DNA of 64,000 nucleotides. Origin: Ignelater luminosus. Its lineage: Eukaryota > Arthropoda > Insecta > Coleoptera > Elateridae. The DNA is taken from assembly GCA_011009095.1 (NCBI GenBank), contig VTPC01090938.1, positions 1-64,000 of the forward strand. Reading direction: 5' to 3'. The position numbers and the translations under genes are program-made. Under the pieces are notes generated by a model. It searched no databases. It had not been told where the DNA came from and saw nothing but the letters and a program-made list of their open reading frames with translations. This document shows, piece after piece, positions 48,276 through 58,300 of this stretch. Each line of letters opens with the position of its first letter. Positions within the stretch are counted from its first letter, which is position 1.

Positions 48276-49507
48276 CGAGGGTGGTCTGAAAAGTTTCCGA
48301 CCTCAACGTGAAGATGGCAGCACTCGTAAATAAAAGCTACTGAATTTCGTTGTTCATCTGTTGACAGTTACTCACCAAAGTTTCAGCCATTTTGAACGCG
48401 CAATTTTTATGTAACAGTAGTTTGAGTGAGTTGATGTGAGTTTTTTTGTGAAAATGGACAAAATCGAGTATCGAGCTGTCTTTAAATATTTGTTTTTGAA
48501 AGGCAATACGCCTTCGCAAATAAAAGATGAGTTTGATTCTGTGTATGGGGACTCTGCACCATCATTTACCACGGTGAAATTTTGGGCTGCTGAATTTAAA
48601 CGTGGCCGTAAGAACTTGGGAGACGATGAACGTTCGGGACGTCCAAAAACTGCAACTACCGACGAAAACATCGCCAAAGTTCACCAAATGGTGTTAGACG
48701 ACCGCCGAATTAAAGTGAGAGAGATAGCAGAACGTGTTTGTCACATATTAAATCAACATTTAGGCATGAGAAAGCTGTCCGCGCGTTGGGTGCCGCGTTT
48801 GCTCACGTTAGACCAAAAACGTGTTCGAATGAATATTTCCAACGCTCTTTTGGCGCAGTTTAGGCGAAATAAATCCGAGTTCTGGCGCCGATTAATTACT
48901 GTAGATGAAACTTGGATACACCATTATACGCCCGAAACAAACATACAGTCCAAACAGTGGACTGAAAAGGGAGAACCGGCTCCAAAAAAAGCAAAAACTG
49001 TTTTTTCGGCTGGGAAAGTGATGGCGACTGTTTTTTGGGATAGTCATGGAGTTATTTTAATCGATTATCTTCAAAAAGGAAAAACCATTACAGGAGCATA
49101 CTATGCATCATTACTTGACAAGCTGAAGGCAGAACTTGCGAAAAAACGGCCACATTTGCAGAAAAAGAAAATCCTGTTTCACCAAGACAACAACAGCGGT
49201 TGCCATGGCGAAAATCCACGAATTACGGTTTGAACTGCTTGACCATCCGCCTTACTCACCAGATCTAGCCCCAAGCGACTTCTTTTTGTTCCCTCAAAGA
49301 TTTTCGTCAAATGAAGAGGCAATCACCTTCGTGAACGATTATTTTGCAGAGAAAAATGCCGAGTACTATTTGGGCGGGTTACAGAGATGGGAGCATCGCT
49401 GGGAGAAGTGTGTAGAGTTACAAGGAGACTATGTTGAAAAATAAAAAAAAATTTTCAGAAAAAATGTCTTGTATCTTTGTTAGGTCGGAAACTTTTCAGA
49501 CCACTCG
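48276..49507 (+). mobile_element. Mariner, irritans-like family, copy 3
   Basis: A 1232-bp mariner flanked by TA at 48274-48275 and 49508-49509. The left end is CGAGGGTGGTCTGAAAAG; the right end read inward is CGAGTGGTCTGAAAAG, two bases shorter. It is the shortest of the three copies because of several internal deletions. Confidence 0.95.
48454..49444 (+). pseudogene. Mariner transposase, dead (copy 3)
   Basis: The start is the ATG at 48454 (MDKIEYRAV). The N-terminal HTH and GRPKTATTDENIAKVH block are present, but a 21-bp in-frame deletion near 48730 removes seven residues (VMNMSKE in copies 1 and 2) from the second HTH. The first catalytic block (TVDETWIHHY) is intact. The second (HQDN) is cut by a net 14-base loss near 49190 that changes the frame. 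The third (PPYSPDLAPSDFFLF) is intact in the new frame, followed by a 24-bp in-frame deletion of HLK-ALGG near 49296. The C-terminus LQGDYVEK is kept. Damage here is mostly short deletions, in contrast to the substitutions of copy 2. Confidence 0.93.
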
Positions 49508-49509
49508 TA

Positions 49510-51179
49510 CACCACACATACAAGCAAGATTTATCTCACATCTTAAGATACGCGCCTGAACACCAAAGAGGCCGTTAGAATTTCCGCCCATCTGCATGAT
49601 TCTGACGAAACCATTGCTAAGGATACATATATTTTATTCCCAGTTAAGCGAAAATTGTTGAGGAGTTATAAGAAAACCAGTTATAAACCAAAAGAGATTC
49701 TTTTGGATAGTCAGGCATTCAACATGTACCAAAGTTCTAAACAATTATTTAAGGACCTTCAGATGCAACCCTTTAAATCTACCTTAGCAATGTCTTTAGC
49801 ATCAGATCAGTAATCAATAAAATCATGTTTTAAGCAAAACAATAAATATTCTAGAGCACTTGTGAGTTTACTAATCAGTCTACAAAAGCCCAAACTTGAC
49901 ACTAATTCTCACCACGGAAAAGTGTTTACTGACACATTCAGAATGCTATTTCAATTTTTATTGAAAAATTAAAAAAAGCTTTTTACAGCAGCTTGATGAA
50001 ACGTAGAAACGTTTTCAGTCTTAAGCACGAAAGCAAAAAAAAACTATCCTAAGGGAGGTGTTATGATACTCGGCCGCTATGAAATATTATTGACACGAAT
50101 ACGTGGTATTGTTTTCTCAAAATACTTAGTAGTTTATGAAAGAACGTTATGATGATTGATAAGAATCGTGAAACGAAAACTAAGAGAATCCTGAAAAGCT
50201 TAAAGGTTTTTCATTACAAGAATTTGAAGTAAGTATGTACTCATAAAAGAGCAATACAACTCTGATCAAATCAAATGGTTTTCTACTTCTGCTAATTCTA
50301 TATAATAAAAGTTTTTAGATGTTCGTCTTAAAAATAACAACATTGCTTCTCTTATCTTTTTTTTGTTTCCTCTTTGGTGCTAGATAATAGAAATAGTACT
50401 ATAAGTTATTCAATTCATTCTTCTTCAGCTTCTACAGATGGTATATGACTTCCAGAGTTATTAACTTTCAATAGTTCAAAGGCGTAAGGAAAGGAGAAAT
50501 ATCAAATAAAGTTCTAGATTGGAAAAAGTCAAACAATGAAGTCAATCCTTTTAAGCTTTCTGTCAACCTTGTCTGAGTTGAATTGAGGTTCTACCTTTCT
50601 AACGAACTTGGTATTTCTGAAATATTAATAAAGCAGTTAAGATTTCTTAATTTCTGCTTCGTTAAATCCACCCTATATATATTTATTATGCGTTAAGGTG
50701 CTATATGGTTCGCATATCTGTGCACACATATTTGCATCCCATTGATCGATCTCTTCAGAATAATTATCTAGCATAAGGGTTATCTTCAGAATAATGTCTC
50801 GTTAAATCTGTCTTTTACAAAATAAGGTATTATATTATAAGCGTATGTTAACACACTGGGAATGCTGATGAAGGGTTGCTTTGTACATGACATAACTTGG
50901 AAGTCATATAATTAGAAATTCATGTTAGCTCCTGACACTTTTAATGAATTTTAATGGCCGAGAACCATTCCACTCTAAGAAAATTCAAATTTGATTAAGT
51001 TAAGAGATTATATTTAATCCCACCCTTAAAATAAATCATATCTCACCTTGCACAGCAATATTTGAACAAGTTTATTATTCTATGTAGCAAGATTAATATT
51101 AAACCTATTTAAATTTTATGTATTTAACCTTATTATTTCGCTTTTCGAGTATATGTGAAAGTGTAATGTTTTGTTAAAG
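49510..51179. other. Probable MCTP intron or 5' flank
   Basis: No coding block seen. The right end is an intron end: it closes with TGTTTTGTTAAAG just before the first MCTP exon. The upstream MCTP exon that should encode the beginning of the C2 domain was not found. Confidence 0.5.
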
Positions 51180-51349
51180 GTACGAGCGATCCGTATGTGA
51201 AATTTAAATGTGGAGGAAGATTAATTTACAAATCTAGGACGGTGTATAGAGAACTGAATCCAGTATGGGATGAAAGCTTTACGGTTGCAATCGAAGATCC
51301 TTTTGTGCCCATTCAAATGAAAGTCTTCGACTACGACTGGGGCTTGCAG
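51180..51349 (+). CDS. Mctp: MCTP exon, first half of a C2 domain
   Basis: An internal exon of a multiple C2 and transmembrane domain protein, a membrane-anchored calcium sensor of the endoplasmic reticulum and synaptic vesicles in animals. It reads GTSDPYVKFKCGGRL, YKSRTVYRELNPVWDESF and IQMKVFDYDWGLQ: strands 2 to 5 of a C2 domain. The aspartates of TSDPY and FDYD are calcium-ligand positions. It starts after AG at 51178-51179 with the first glycine codon split (phase 1) and ends at CAG followed by GTAATG, on a codon boundary. The match to MCTP is specific: FDYDWGLQ leads into DDFMGSA of the next exon, as in fly and human MCTP, where this is the first C2 domain. The beginning of the domain and the protein start lie on unseen exons. 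Confidence 0.9.
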
Positions 51350-51524
51350 GTAATGGAAAGTCAAATAAAAAAGTTCTCTTTTGATCTGCTTTATCCCCAT
51401 GCAATTTTCTCTTTTAATTAAAAAATAAAAAACAACTTGAATAGGGTCTTGTGCATTTTGTATGCTAATGTTATTCATCATATTCTCTAGTGATTAAAAT
51501 ATTAACACGGTATTTCTGTTTTAG
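51350..51524 (+). other. MCTP intron (175 bp, gt-ag)
   Basis: Starts GTAATG and ends with a pyrimidine-rich TTTCTGTTTTAG. Phase 0: it falls exactly between the codons for glutamine (LQ) and aspartate (DD). Confidence 0.88.
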
Positions 51525-51689
51525 GATGACTTTATGGGATCAGCTTCATTAGATTTAACGACATTAGATTTAGGAAAGACTACGGATGTTACGCTGTGCT
51601 TACAAGATCCATCTAGGTCATCAGCCCAGTTAGGGGAGATCATGATGAACGTTACGTTGTATCCAAAGAGCCAAGAAGATAAGGAGCAG
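51525..51689 (+). CDS. Mctp: MCTP exon, second half of the same C2 domain
   Basis: Continues the C2 domain: DDFMGSASLDLTTLDLGK, TTDVTLCLQDPS, LGEIMMNVTLYPKSQEDKEQ. DDF supplies the last calcium-binding aspartate after the FDYDWGLQ loop on the previous exon. The 55 codons end at CAG followed by GTAATA, a good splice donor, again in phase 0. The ending YPKSQEDKEQ is the linker that follows the first C2 domain in insect MCTP. The next exon (expected to start with a YF- motif before the second C2 domain) was not found in the remaining 12 kb, so it probably lies beyond the window or is too short for me to see. Confidence 0.92.
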
Positions 51690-52716
51690 GTAATAAGCTG
51701 TTATTGTTTATCTTTTTCTGTCTTTTGCAGGAAACAAGTTTTTCATTTTTCCTGGTTTTCAAAGTTTAATTTTAATTTCTGTGTGTCAAAAACAATGAAC
51801 TGACACTGAAAGTTGTATTCCGAAAAGTAACTGACATTAAATTTTAATTTAATTGTAGTCAGAAACTCTTCTGTTGGCGTAATATATTAACTATTTATTT
51901 ATCAATGTAATTATTTAAAATTTATCATAATGAAATATTAGCTAATGTAGACCAATTCAAAACTACATCCTAAAATGGGAATTAATCGAACTATTGATTT
52001 ATGATAAATACAGATGTATAATGCAACAGCTCGGGATAGAAGAAGAGTTGGAACTCATCTAGATATTCAAATTATGTTTTAACTTTAAAAAGTTGAACGT
52101 AAATGAAAAATTCATTGAAGCTACTTTTCAACCTGTACATTAACGAATTAAGTTAAACACTAGCTTTTACGTTATTAGTTATTTAGATAATAAACATTGA
52201 TGAAAGACAATTACAAAATTGCGAAGCAGCTAATAATACTAACATGTTGAAATATTCAGAATTCATACGCCAATTTACAAAATGAAAAGGGGTTTAGTTC
52301 GTCGAGAATCATGAATTTCGTATGGCATATTTAGCAATCAATCGGAGCATTTATTTCTCAAGATAACATTCAATTTTGATAAAATTGATAAATTAAATAT
52401 AAAGTTGCAGTAATAAAATGTACTTGCATCAAAAAGTATTCATATTATGATAGCAACATTTTTATTTACTCTTCATAAGAAAATTAATTATAAGCCATAC
52501 AATTAATCCCAATTATTTCTCGAATGGCAAAAGACAGTCTCCCCATCAAAAGCAAGCCCATTCAACATGTCTATCGGGAATAATCCATCGGAACAATGTC
52601 CTCTAGATAAGGCTGAGAAAACTCACTCAATTTAATTTTCATTCAATTACTTATCATCATCATTCTGAACAAGAGAATTTTTTAGACTAGTTTCATCTAT
52701 TTTTTGAAAGTATAAC
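51690..52716 (+). other. Probable MCTP intron, AT-rich
   Basis: Starts with the GTAATA donor. Open reading runs on past the donor to a stop near 51800 without any C2 similarity, as expected of intron. No element borders seen before the mariner at 52719. Confidence 0.6.
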
Positions 52717-52718
52717 TA

Positions 52719-54036
52719 TGTCCAGAAAGTAAGTTTATTTTCTATTTCCCGCCGTTGCAGCGATGCGATCGCAGTTCCGCGCATGCGCGGCAATGACCTT
52801 GTATCGTTACTAAGCGATTGACGCCATTTTGAGTTAGTTATCTGCTGTTATCGTGTCACAGTGCTTGTTTATAATGGCGAAGGTAATTGAAAATGCCGCC
52901 AATTGCGAGATTAGATCAGTGATTCGGTTTCTCAATGCGAAAAATTTGAAACCAGTGGACATTCATCAACAGCTCTCTGAGGTGTATGGACAGAATGTAA
53001 TAAGTTATTCTATGGTTGTGAGATGGGTAGAAAAATTCAACAATGGCCGTGTAAACGTGCACGATGAAGGAAGAAGTGGACGTCCATCATTGGTTAATGA
53101 TGAACTTGTTCATGCAGTGAATGAAAAAATTAGAGGAAACCGTAAGTTTACGATTTCTCTTCTTTCTATGGAATTTTCCCTAATTTCACGATCCCTTCTT
53201 CATGAAATTGTTCATGACAAACTGGGATATCGAAAGCTTTGTGCACGCTTGGTACTGAAAACTCTTACCGAGGATCACAAGAAAAAACGCCTAGGTGCTG
53301 CTCTTGAATTTTTGACTCGTTATCACAATGACGGGGACCATTTCCTTAACAGTATAGTGACTGGGGACGAGACTTGGGTAGCCTATGAGACACATGAGAC
53401 AAAACGGCAATCGATGGAATGGAGGCACACATCGTCACCAGCAAAGACAACATCGAAGCCGAATTTGACAACCCGGAAAATCATGTGCACAGTGTTTTGG
53501 GACAGATGTGGTGTTCTTTTAGTGGACTTTCTACCACGGGGCGAAACAATTACCGCTATTGCTTACTGTGATACGCTAAGGAAACTTCGTCGTGCAATTC
53601 AGAATAAGCGCCGTGGAAAGCTCACTAGCGGCATTTTGTTGATTCATGACAATGCTCGCCCCCACACTGCAAACCTTACACAGCAACTTTTGACTCAATT
53701 TGGATGGGAACAATTTGACCACCCACCGTATAATCCGGACCTTGCTCCTAGTGACTTCTTCCTGTTTTTAAGCCTAAAATCAAACCTCGCTGACAAGAAA
53801 TTCAATGACGACGATGAGATTAAAAAACATGTTGCAACTTGGTTACAGTCACAGGCGTCAACATTTTATGACGAAGGAATACAAAAATTAGTGCCACGCT
53901 ACGATAAATGCTTACAAAATGGTGGTAGCTATGTTGACTAATAGTTTTAAGTCTACAGATTCTTTTGCAATAAATTATTTTTTCTAATATACATTTGTTT
54001 TATTTTACCAGTAAAAATGAACTTACTTTCTGGACA
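52719..54036 (+). mobile_element. Mariner with uninterrupted transposase
   Basis: A 1318-bp mariner flanked by TA at 52717-52718 and 54037-54038. Both inverted ends start TGTCCAGAAAGTAAGTT (17 identical bases, similarity continuing a few bases further). It belongs to a different mariner lineage from the other four in the window and lies in the presumed MCTP intron on the same strand as the gene. Confidence 0.96.
52874..53941 (+). CDS. Mariner transposase, open frame complete (355 aa)
   Basis: A transposase that would bind the element's inverted repeats and cut and insert it at TA. The start is ATG at 52874 (MAKVIENAANCEIRSVIRF), the usual start of the arthropod mariners often mis-annotated as SETMAR; a GTG 21 bases upstream is in frame but not used. 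N-terminal HTH about residues 1-60 (IHQQLSEVYGQN), GRSGRPS linker, second HTH about 80-115, then catalytic blocks TGDETW, IHDNARPH and YNPDLAPSDFFLF with 34 residues between the last two (DD34D). Length (355) is normal. One oddity: the conserved WVP of the linker motif reads LVL (RLVLKTLTEDH), a position important for dimer assembly in Mos1, and SPDL is NPDL. So the frame is whole but activity is doubtful. Confidence 0.94.
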   Translation: MAKVIENAANCEIRSVIRFLNAKNLKPVDIHQQLSEVYGQNVISYSMVVRWVEKFNNGRVNVHDEGRSGRPSLVNDELVHAVNEKIRGNRKFTISLLSMEFSLISRSLLHEIVHDKLGYRKLCARLVLKTLTEDHKKKRLGAALEFLTRYHNDGDHFLNSIVTGDETWVAYETHETKRQSMEWRHTSSPAKTTSKPNLTTRKIMCTVFWDRCGVLLVDFLPRGETITAIAYCDTLRKLRRAIQNKRRGKLTSGILLIHDNARPHTANLTQQLLTQFGWEQFDHPPYNPDLAPSDFFLFLSLKSNLADKKFNDDDEIKKHVATWLQSQASTFYDEGIQKLVPRYDKCLQNGGSYVD

Positions 54037-54708
54037 TAGTGATATAATTGCATTTGAACGAGTTTATTTGGATTTTTAGATTCCGAAGATTCATTCCATT
54101 ACCTACGCTACTTTTAAGAGTTTGTCAATTTTCTTTTCTTTGTAATTTAGCCATAATCATTAACGTGTCTATTTTTGATGTTTAAGAATCTATTACAATT
54201 AAGCTCTTACAGATAATAAACAAAGATGCCAAACGTAGTCCGAAAATTTGTGGTTGTGAGATTAACTTTTTTAAGGTTAATCTCTGATGTTTTTGATATT
54301 GCTGGAACCACAGTCTCGTAGTCCCATTGAGCTGATTGTAAAACATGTGCGGCAATACTAGTGAGTGGACAACTGAATATTCAATAATGTTTATTTATTT
54401 CTCAAAATTTCCTATATACAAAAGTAACATGCTGAGATAATAGCAAATTAAAATATCTAGGTAACAAAGAAATAATAATTTTGCAATTATGACATTTTTC
54501 AACTAGTTCACATTTTAAATACGTTAACACTTTAATTTTACCAGGATATAGTATTTATGGTAATTTCATATCTTAATAGTATGATATAAGCTGATACACT
54601 TTTTATGTTGCGCTGTCCAAAAATTGCAACGTTGCTTGTTTAACACATTTCTTCAATTATGAAATCTGATACCATTGATAATAAATGTGTTTTGAAATTG
54701 AATTATTT

Positions 54709-54818
54709 GGAGAAAAGATTCTGGTTATTGTAGGAAATTGGAAATATGAGGATTTTCTCTAGAAAGAAAGCCCTGTTTGATTTTGAAGTAAAAATGATCA
54801 ATTTCAAAATTAAACATA
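54709..54818 (+). repeat. Left copy of a dispersed direct repeat
   Basis: About 105 bp with clear similarity to 55826-55931: both hold AGATTCTG, TTGTAGGAAA, TGGAAATAT, TTTGATTTT and AAGTAAAAA in the same order, with scattered differences. They enclose about 1 kb. Confidence 0.7.
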
Positions 54819-55491
54819 TGGCATCTGCAGAAATATTCTGAAAAGAAAAATGTGTATGTCTCACATTTGATTGAATGTTGGTAGAAATTAATTCTTTGTC
54901 AATTGACATAAGATTCCTAAAGATGGCTAAATAAAATCTGTTTAGTTTTCAGATTTAAACATACTGGTGTCTCCAGAACAATTTATGATTGGTATTTCTG
55001 GATGGGTTTGAATAGGCAATAAATTTCCATTTTTGAAATAATTGTTGTGGAAATACATGCTAATTGGAAACTTAAATGCAATACATTACATTAAATAGGA
55101 TGGAGTCCTTAGATAAAATGATTAGACACATGAGAAATAATTGAATTTGGTTGGGATAATTATAAGCGAAATTAGTGACTCCAAAGCCTGAAAGTAATTT
55201 TAGAAATTGATTAAGTTTTCTTTTCTTGGCCCATAGTTGGACTCTCTCTCGACCGATTGTTGATTGGAGGTGAGATGACTTCTAGCCCCATTGTAGATTG
55301 ATAAATTCTTCTCTATTTATTTTTATACAATTGATGTTTTCTTTGGATTGACTGTGTTTGAACTCCAAAACTCTGCAAAGGGGGGTATATCCTTTACAAA
55401 GCTGTTCGGGCTCGACTGCAGCGACTTGAACTGTGTTAACTGAAGTGGTATTGCGAGCTCTCTGTAGTTGATTGTCCTTAATGCGAACTTA

Positions 55492-55618
55492 TTAATATTA
55501 ATCCTTTAGTGGATTTGGTCGACTTGTTGTGCCATAGTGTGTCCTTCAGCGGACTTGTTAATACTAATCCTTTAGTAGATTTAGGCGACTTGTGCCGTAA
55601 TGTCCTTTAGCGGACTTG
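55492..55618 (+). repeat. Two-copy tandem repeat, 66 and 61 bp
   Basis: Two tandem units starting TTAATA and ending GCGGACTTG (55492-55557 and 55558-55618). Each also contains CCTTTAGT and GACTTGT. Non-coding. Confidence 0.75.
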
Positions 55619-55825
55619 TATGTAGTTGTATGCTGCAGCGGTCGTTGGTTATCGTGGATCTTTGGATGTTGAATCTTCTTCAGCAGCACAGCAGAGGATA
55701 TTCTTTGCCGCACTGGTGTTTGGCTTGACACAGCTACGAGAGGGCACTTTGCAGCGCACGAAATTGCTGCTTGTGTTGATCCCACAAGCAGCCATGTCAT
55801 TCATCTTGTTAGTGTGACGACAAGA

Positions 55826-55931
55826 AGATTCTGTTTAATTGTAGGAAACTGGAAATATAAGGACTGTCTTTAGAGAAAAAACCTTGTTTGATTTTAAAGT
55901 AAAAACAGTAAATTTAAAAATTAAACAGATA
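55826..55931 (+). repeat. Right copy of a dispersed direct repeat
   Basis: Partner of 54709-54818 in the same orientation, about 80 percent alike by eye. Confidence 0.7.
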
Positions 55932-56010
55932 AACATCAAGCTTTTTTATTCTATTCTTCGGTAGGTATATGGCTTTCTTGCCATGATTATCTTAGATCTA
56001 TCGATATATA

Positions 56011-57315
56011 CTGACTTCCATAAAAATCGCAACACGTGGAAGTTATTGACTAATTTTAATGAAAGTTTCATAAAATGCTTATTTTGACGAAACAAAGTAA
56101 TGATTAAAATTTGGATAAAATTTATATATCAGTTGTTATTTTTTTGTTTGTTTGTTTGCACTTAGTAACAATAAATTTTAAAAAATAAAACAGTCGGTGT
56201 GTAATAACTGTCAATTCTGCGGACTGTTTGTTCACTATTGTCTTCTGAACATTTATAAGAATGCCAAGAGTTTGTCAACGTGAAAATTATCGGCAATTAA
56301 ATGATTTTGAACGTCGCCGTGTTGTTGGCATGAGAGAGGCCGGACTTTCGCTTAGAGATATTGCTAGCCGTGTAAACCGTGATGTTGCAACGGTGTTGAG
56401 ATGTTGTCCAGATGGTCCGAAGAAGGGGTTCAACAACGTCACCCTGGATCTGGCCGTCCCCGGAGGACTACAGATCATTAAGAACGTGGTTTTAGACTTC
56501 TGACCACAAGAGACAGATTTTCCAAAACTTGATAAATTGCAAATGACTGGATGGGAGGTGTAGGACGCAGAATATCAATGTCAATTGTCCATTTTTGTAT
56601 CTTCCTCTTACCCCACTTCACCGTGTCCCCAGGCTAGAATGGAGCAACGAAAGAGCGAATTGAGTACAAGAATGGCATCAAATTGTGTTCAATGACGTGT
56701 CTCGATTTTGTTTGTGGGCCCACGACGGTCGTAGGAGGATGCGTGGAGAATATTCAACATTTTTCGTGGAACGCAACACATCCCTCACACAAGAAAGGAT
56801 GATATGAGATGCAATATGTTATGGTAACAGATCACCCTTGGTCTTCCCTGACGGCAACTTAAACGCAGCCGGTTACATTGTCAATGTGCTGAAGCCTGAT
56901 GCACTTCCATATCTTCGGGGGCTGGAAAATCCCATTTTCTAACAAGATAATGCGCGCGCCCATACGGCAAGGGCTACAACACTCTTTTTGGAAGAAGCTA
57001 GCATTGTCGTCCTTCCATGGCTTGCTCGGTCACCTGATTTGTCACCCATTGAATATGTATAGGATGTGATCGGTAGGCGGCTGAGTAATTTACTACACCC
57101 TCCAAACAACTTGAACTATCTTCGACTGCGGATGCAGGAAGCTTGGAATGATATACCACAGGCAGATATTGATCACTTGATTGACAGCATGCCACGCCGT
57201 CTAAATGAGTGTATAGCAAATCGTGGCGGAGCAACTCATTATTAAAAAAAAATTTTTTATTTCTGTTCTTTTGTTTTCAAATTTTAATCGGTGTTGTGAT
57301 TTTTATAGAAGTGAG
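56011..57315 (+). mobile_element. Tc1-like transposon, dead
   Basis: About 1.3 kb with inverted ends CTGACTTCCATAAAAATCGC at the left and, read from the right, CTCACTTCTATAAAAATCAC, each followed by AACAC. TA flanks the left end (56009-56010); the right flank reads TT, so one target copy has changed. Confidence 0.88.
56261..57244 (+). pseudogene. Tc1-type transposase remnant (DD34E)
   Basis: Starts at ATG 56261 (MPRVCQRENYRQLNDFERRR), followed by the paired-like HTH (VVGMREAGLSLRDIASRVN, DVATVLRC), then lost frame. Later blocks, in shifting frames, are: LEWSNERANW-like and FNDVSRF near 56630-56700, the first catalytic block, in which the usual DES is DVS; GNRSPLVFPDGNLNAAGYI near 56835-56880; QDNARAHTARA near 56945-56975, the second catalytic block; and LARSPDLSPIEYV near 57020-57060, the third, with glutamate. 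The C-terminus WNDIPQADIDHLIDSMPRR, ECIANRGGATHY, ends with a stop at 57242-57244. Several stops and frame changes, and loss of part of the second HTH and linker, make it inactive. Confidence 0.88.
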
Positions 57316-57792
57316 TTTATTTTGCTATAAATTCTTGTACTGATAAAAAAAGTTGTCACCAAGTGATTTGTACATGAATGAAACTTATTAAAAATCGTTA
57401 TTGTGCCCTTTAATTGAATATTTGAAAACTTGAAGTCAGTTTTACAAAATAAAGTTTTGTCTTAAAAGTGTTAAAAATTCAACGCTCCACAAAACGCTTT
57501 TGGTGTACCAGTTATTGCATAAGGTGACTGAAAACTATCAAAAGTAACAATACAGTAACGCATAGGGTATCTTAATTGTTAAAACGGATTTAACTAAACT
57601 TAATTTTTTTAGGTTGTTGGTTATTTGTTGTTTATTCAATTCTCATACTTTTCCCTACTGAAACAGAGAAAGCATTCCCGTAAACTAGCGTATTCTATTT
57701 GCTGGAAATATGTACCTTTTCAGTTGAGTGAATTTACTTAAATATATAAATGTTGAAAATTCATCTCGTTGCCATACTCTTTTTTAAGAATT
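57316..57792. other. Unassigned AT-rich sequence
   Basis: No gene or element border seen between the Tc1 element and the tandem array. Confidence 0.4.
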
Positions 57793-58300
57793 TTGTTGGC
57801 AGAAAAGCTTGGTTTCTGTACGACTTCATCTCTAAGTAATTGAAATATCGACAGCGATGTTAACATTAAGAGAAAACCAAAATACTTTCCTAGGAAATAA
57901 CGACAAACATATGGTCTTATTGAATCAGGTCTCAATGTTACAATGAAACAAATTTGGTTGACAAAAAGCTTGGTTTGTGTACGACTTCATCTCTAAGTAA
58001 TTGAAATATTGACAGCGATGTTAACATTAANNNNNNNNNNGACAGCGATGTTAACATTAAGAGAAAACCAAAATACTTTCCTAGGAAATAACGACAAACA
58101 TATGGTCTTATTGAATCAGGTCTCAATGTTACAATGAAACAAATTTGGTTGACAAAAAGCTTGGTTTGTGTACGACTTCATCTCTAAGTAATTGAAATAT
58201 TGACAGCGATGTTAACATTAAAAAGAAAATACTTTCCTAGGAATTAACGACAAACATTCAGATTAGTTATGATCTTATTGAAGCAAATGTCAATGTTACA
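57793..58300. repeat. 161-bp tandem array, about three copies, with an assembly gap
   Basis: The unit contains AAAAGCTTGGTTT, TACGACTTCATCTC, AGCGATGTTAACATTAA, CTTTCCTAGGAA and AACGACAAACAT. AAAAGCTT occurs at 57803, 57964 and 58155. The first spacing is 161; the second is 191 but includes 10 Ns plus a 20-base sequence present on both sides of them, which again gives 161. The third copy is more diverged and lacks a few bases. No protein is encoded; the open frames across it are by-products of the repeat. Confidence 0.88.
58031..58040. other. Assembly gap (10 N)
   Basis: Ten Ns. The 20 bases just before (58011-58030) and just after (58041-58060) are identical. Confidence 1.

Larger units (their letters stand above)
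54039..56008. other. Unassigned sequence bounded by two direct repeats
   Basis: No gene supported. It carries a pair of about 105-bp direct repeats (54709-54818 and 55826-55931) and between them a 61-66-bp tandem duplication (55492-55618), listed separately. Part of it is less AT-rich (55380-55820). Confidence 0.45.

Noticed and set aside
57738-58126. Two minus-strand frames starting with the same residues (MRPDSIRPYVCRY)
   Set aside because: They are the same tandem repeat read twice, one crossing the N gap; not a gene family.
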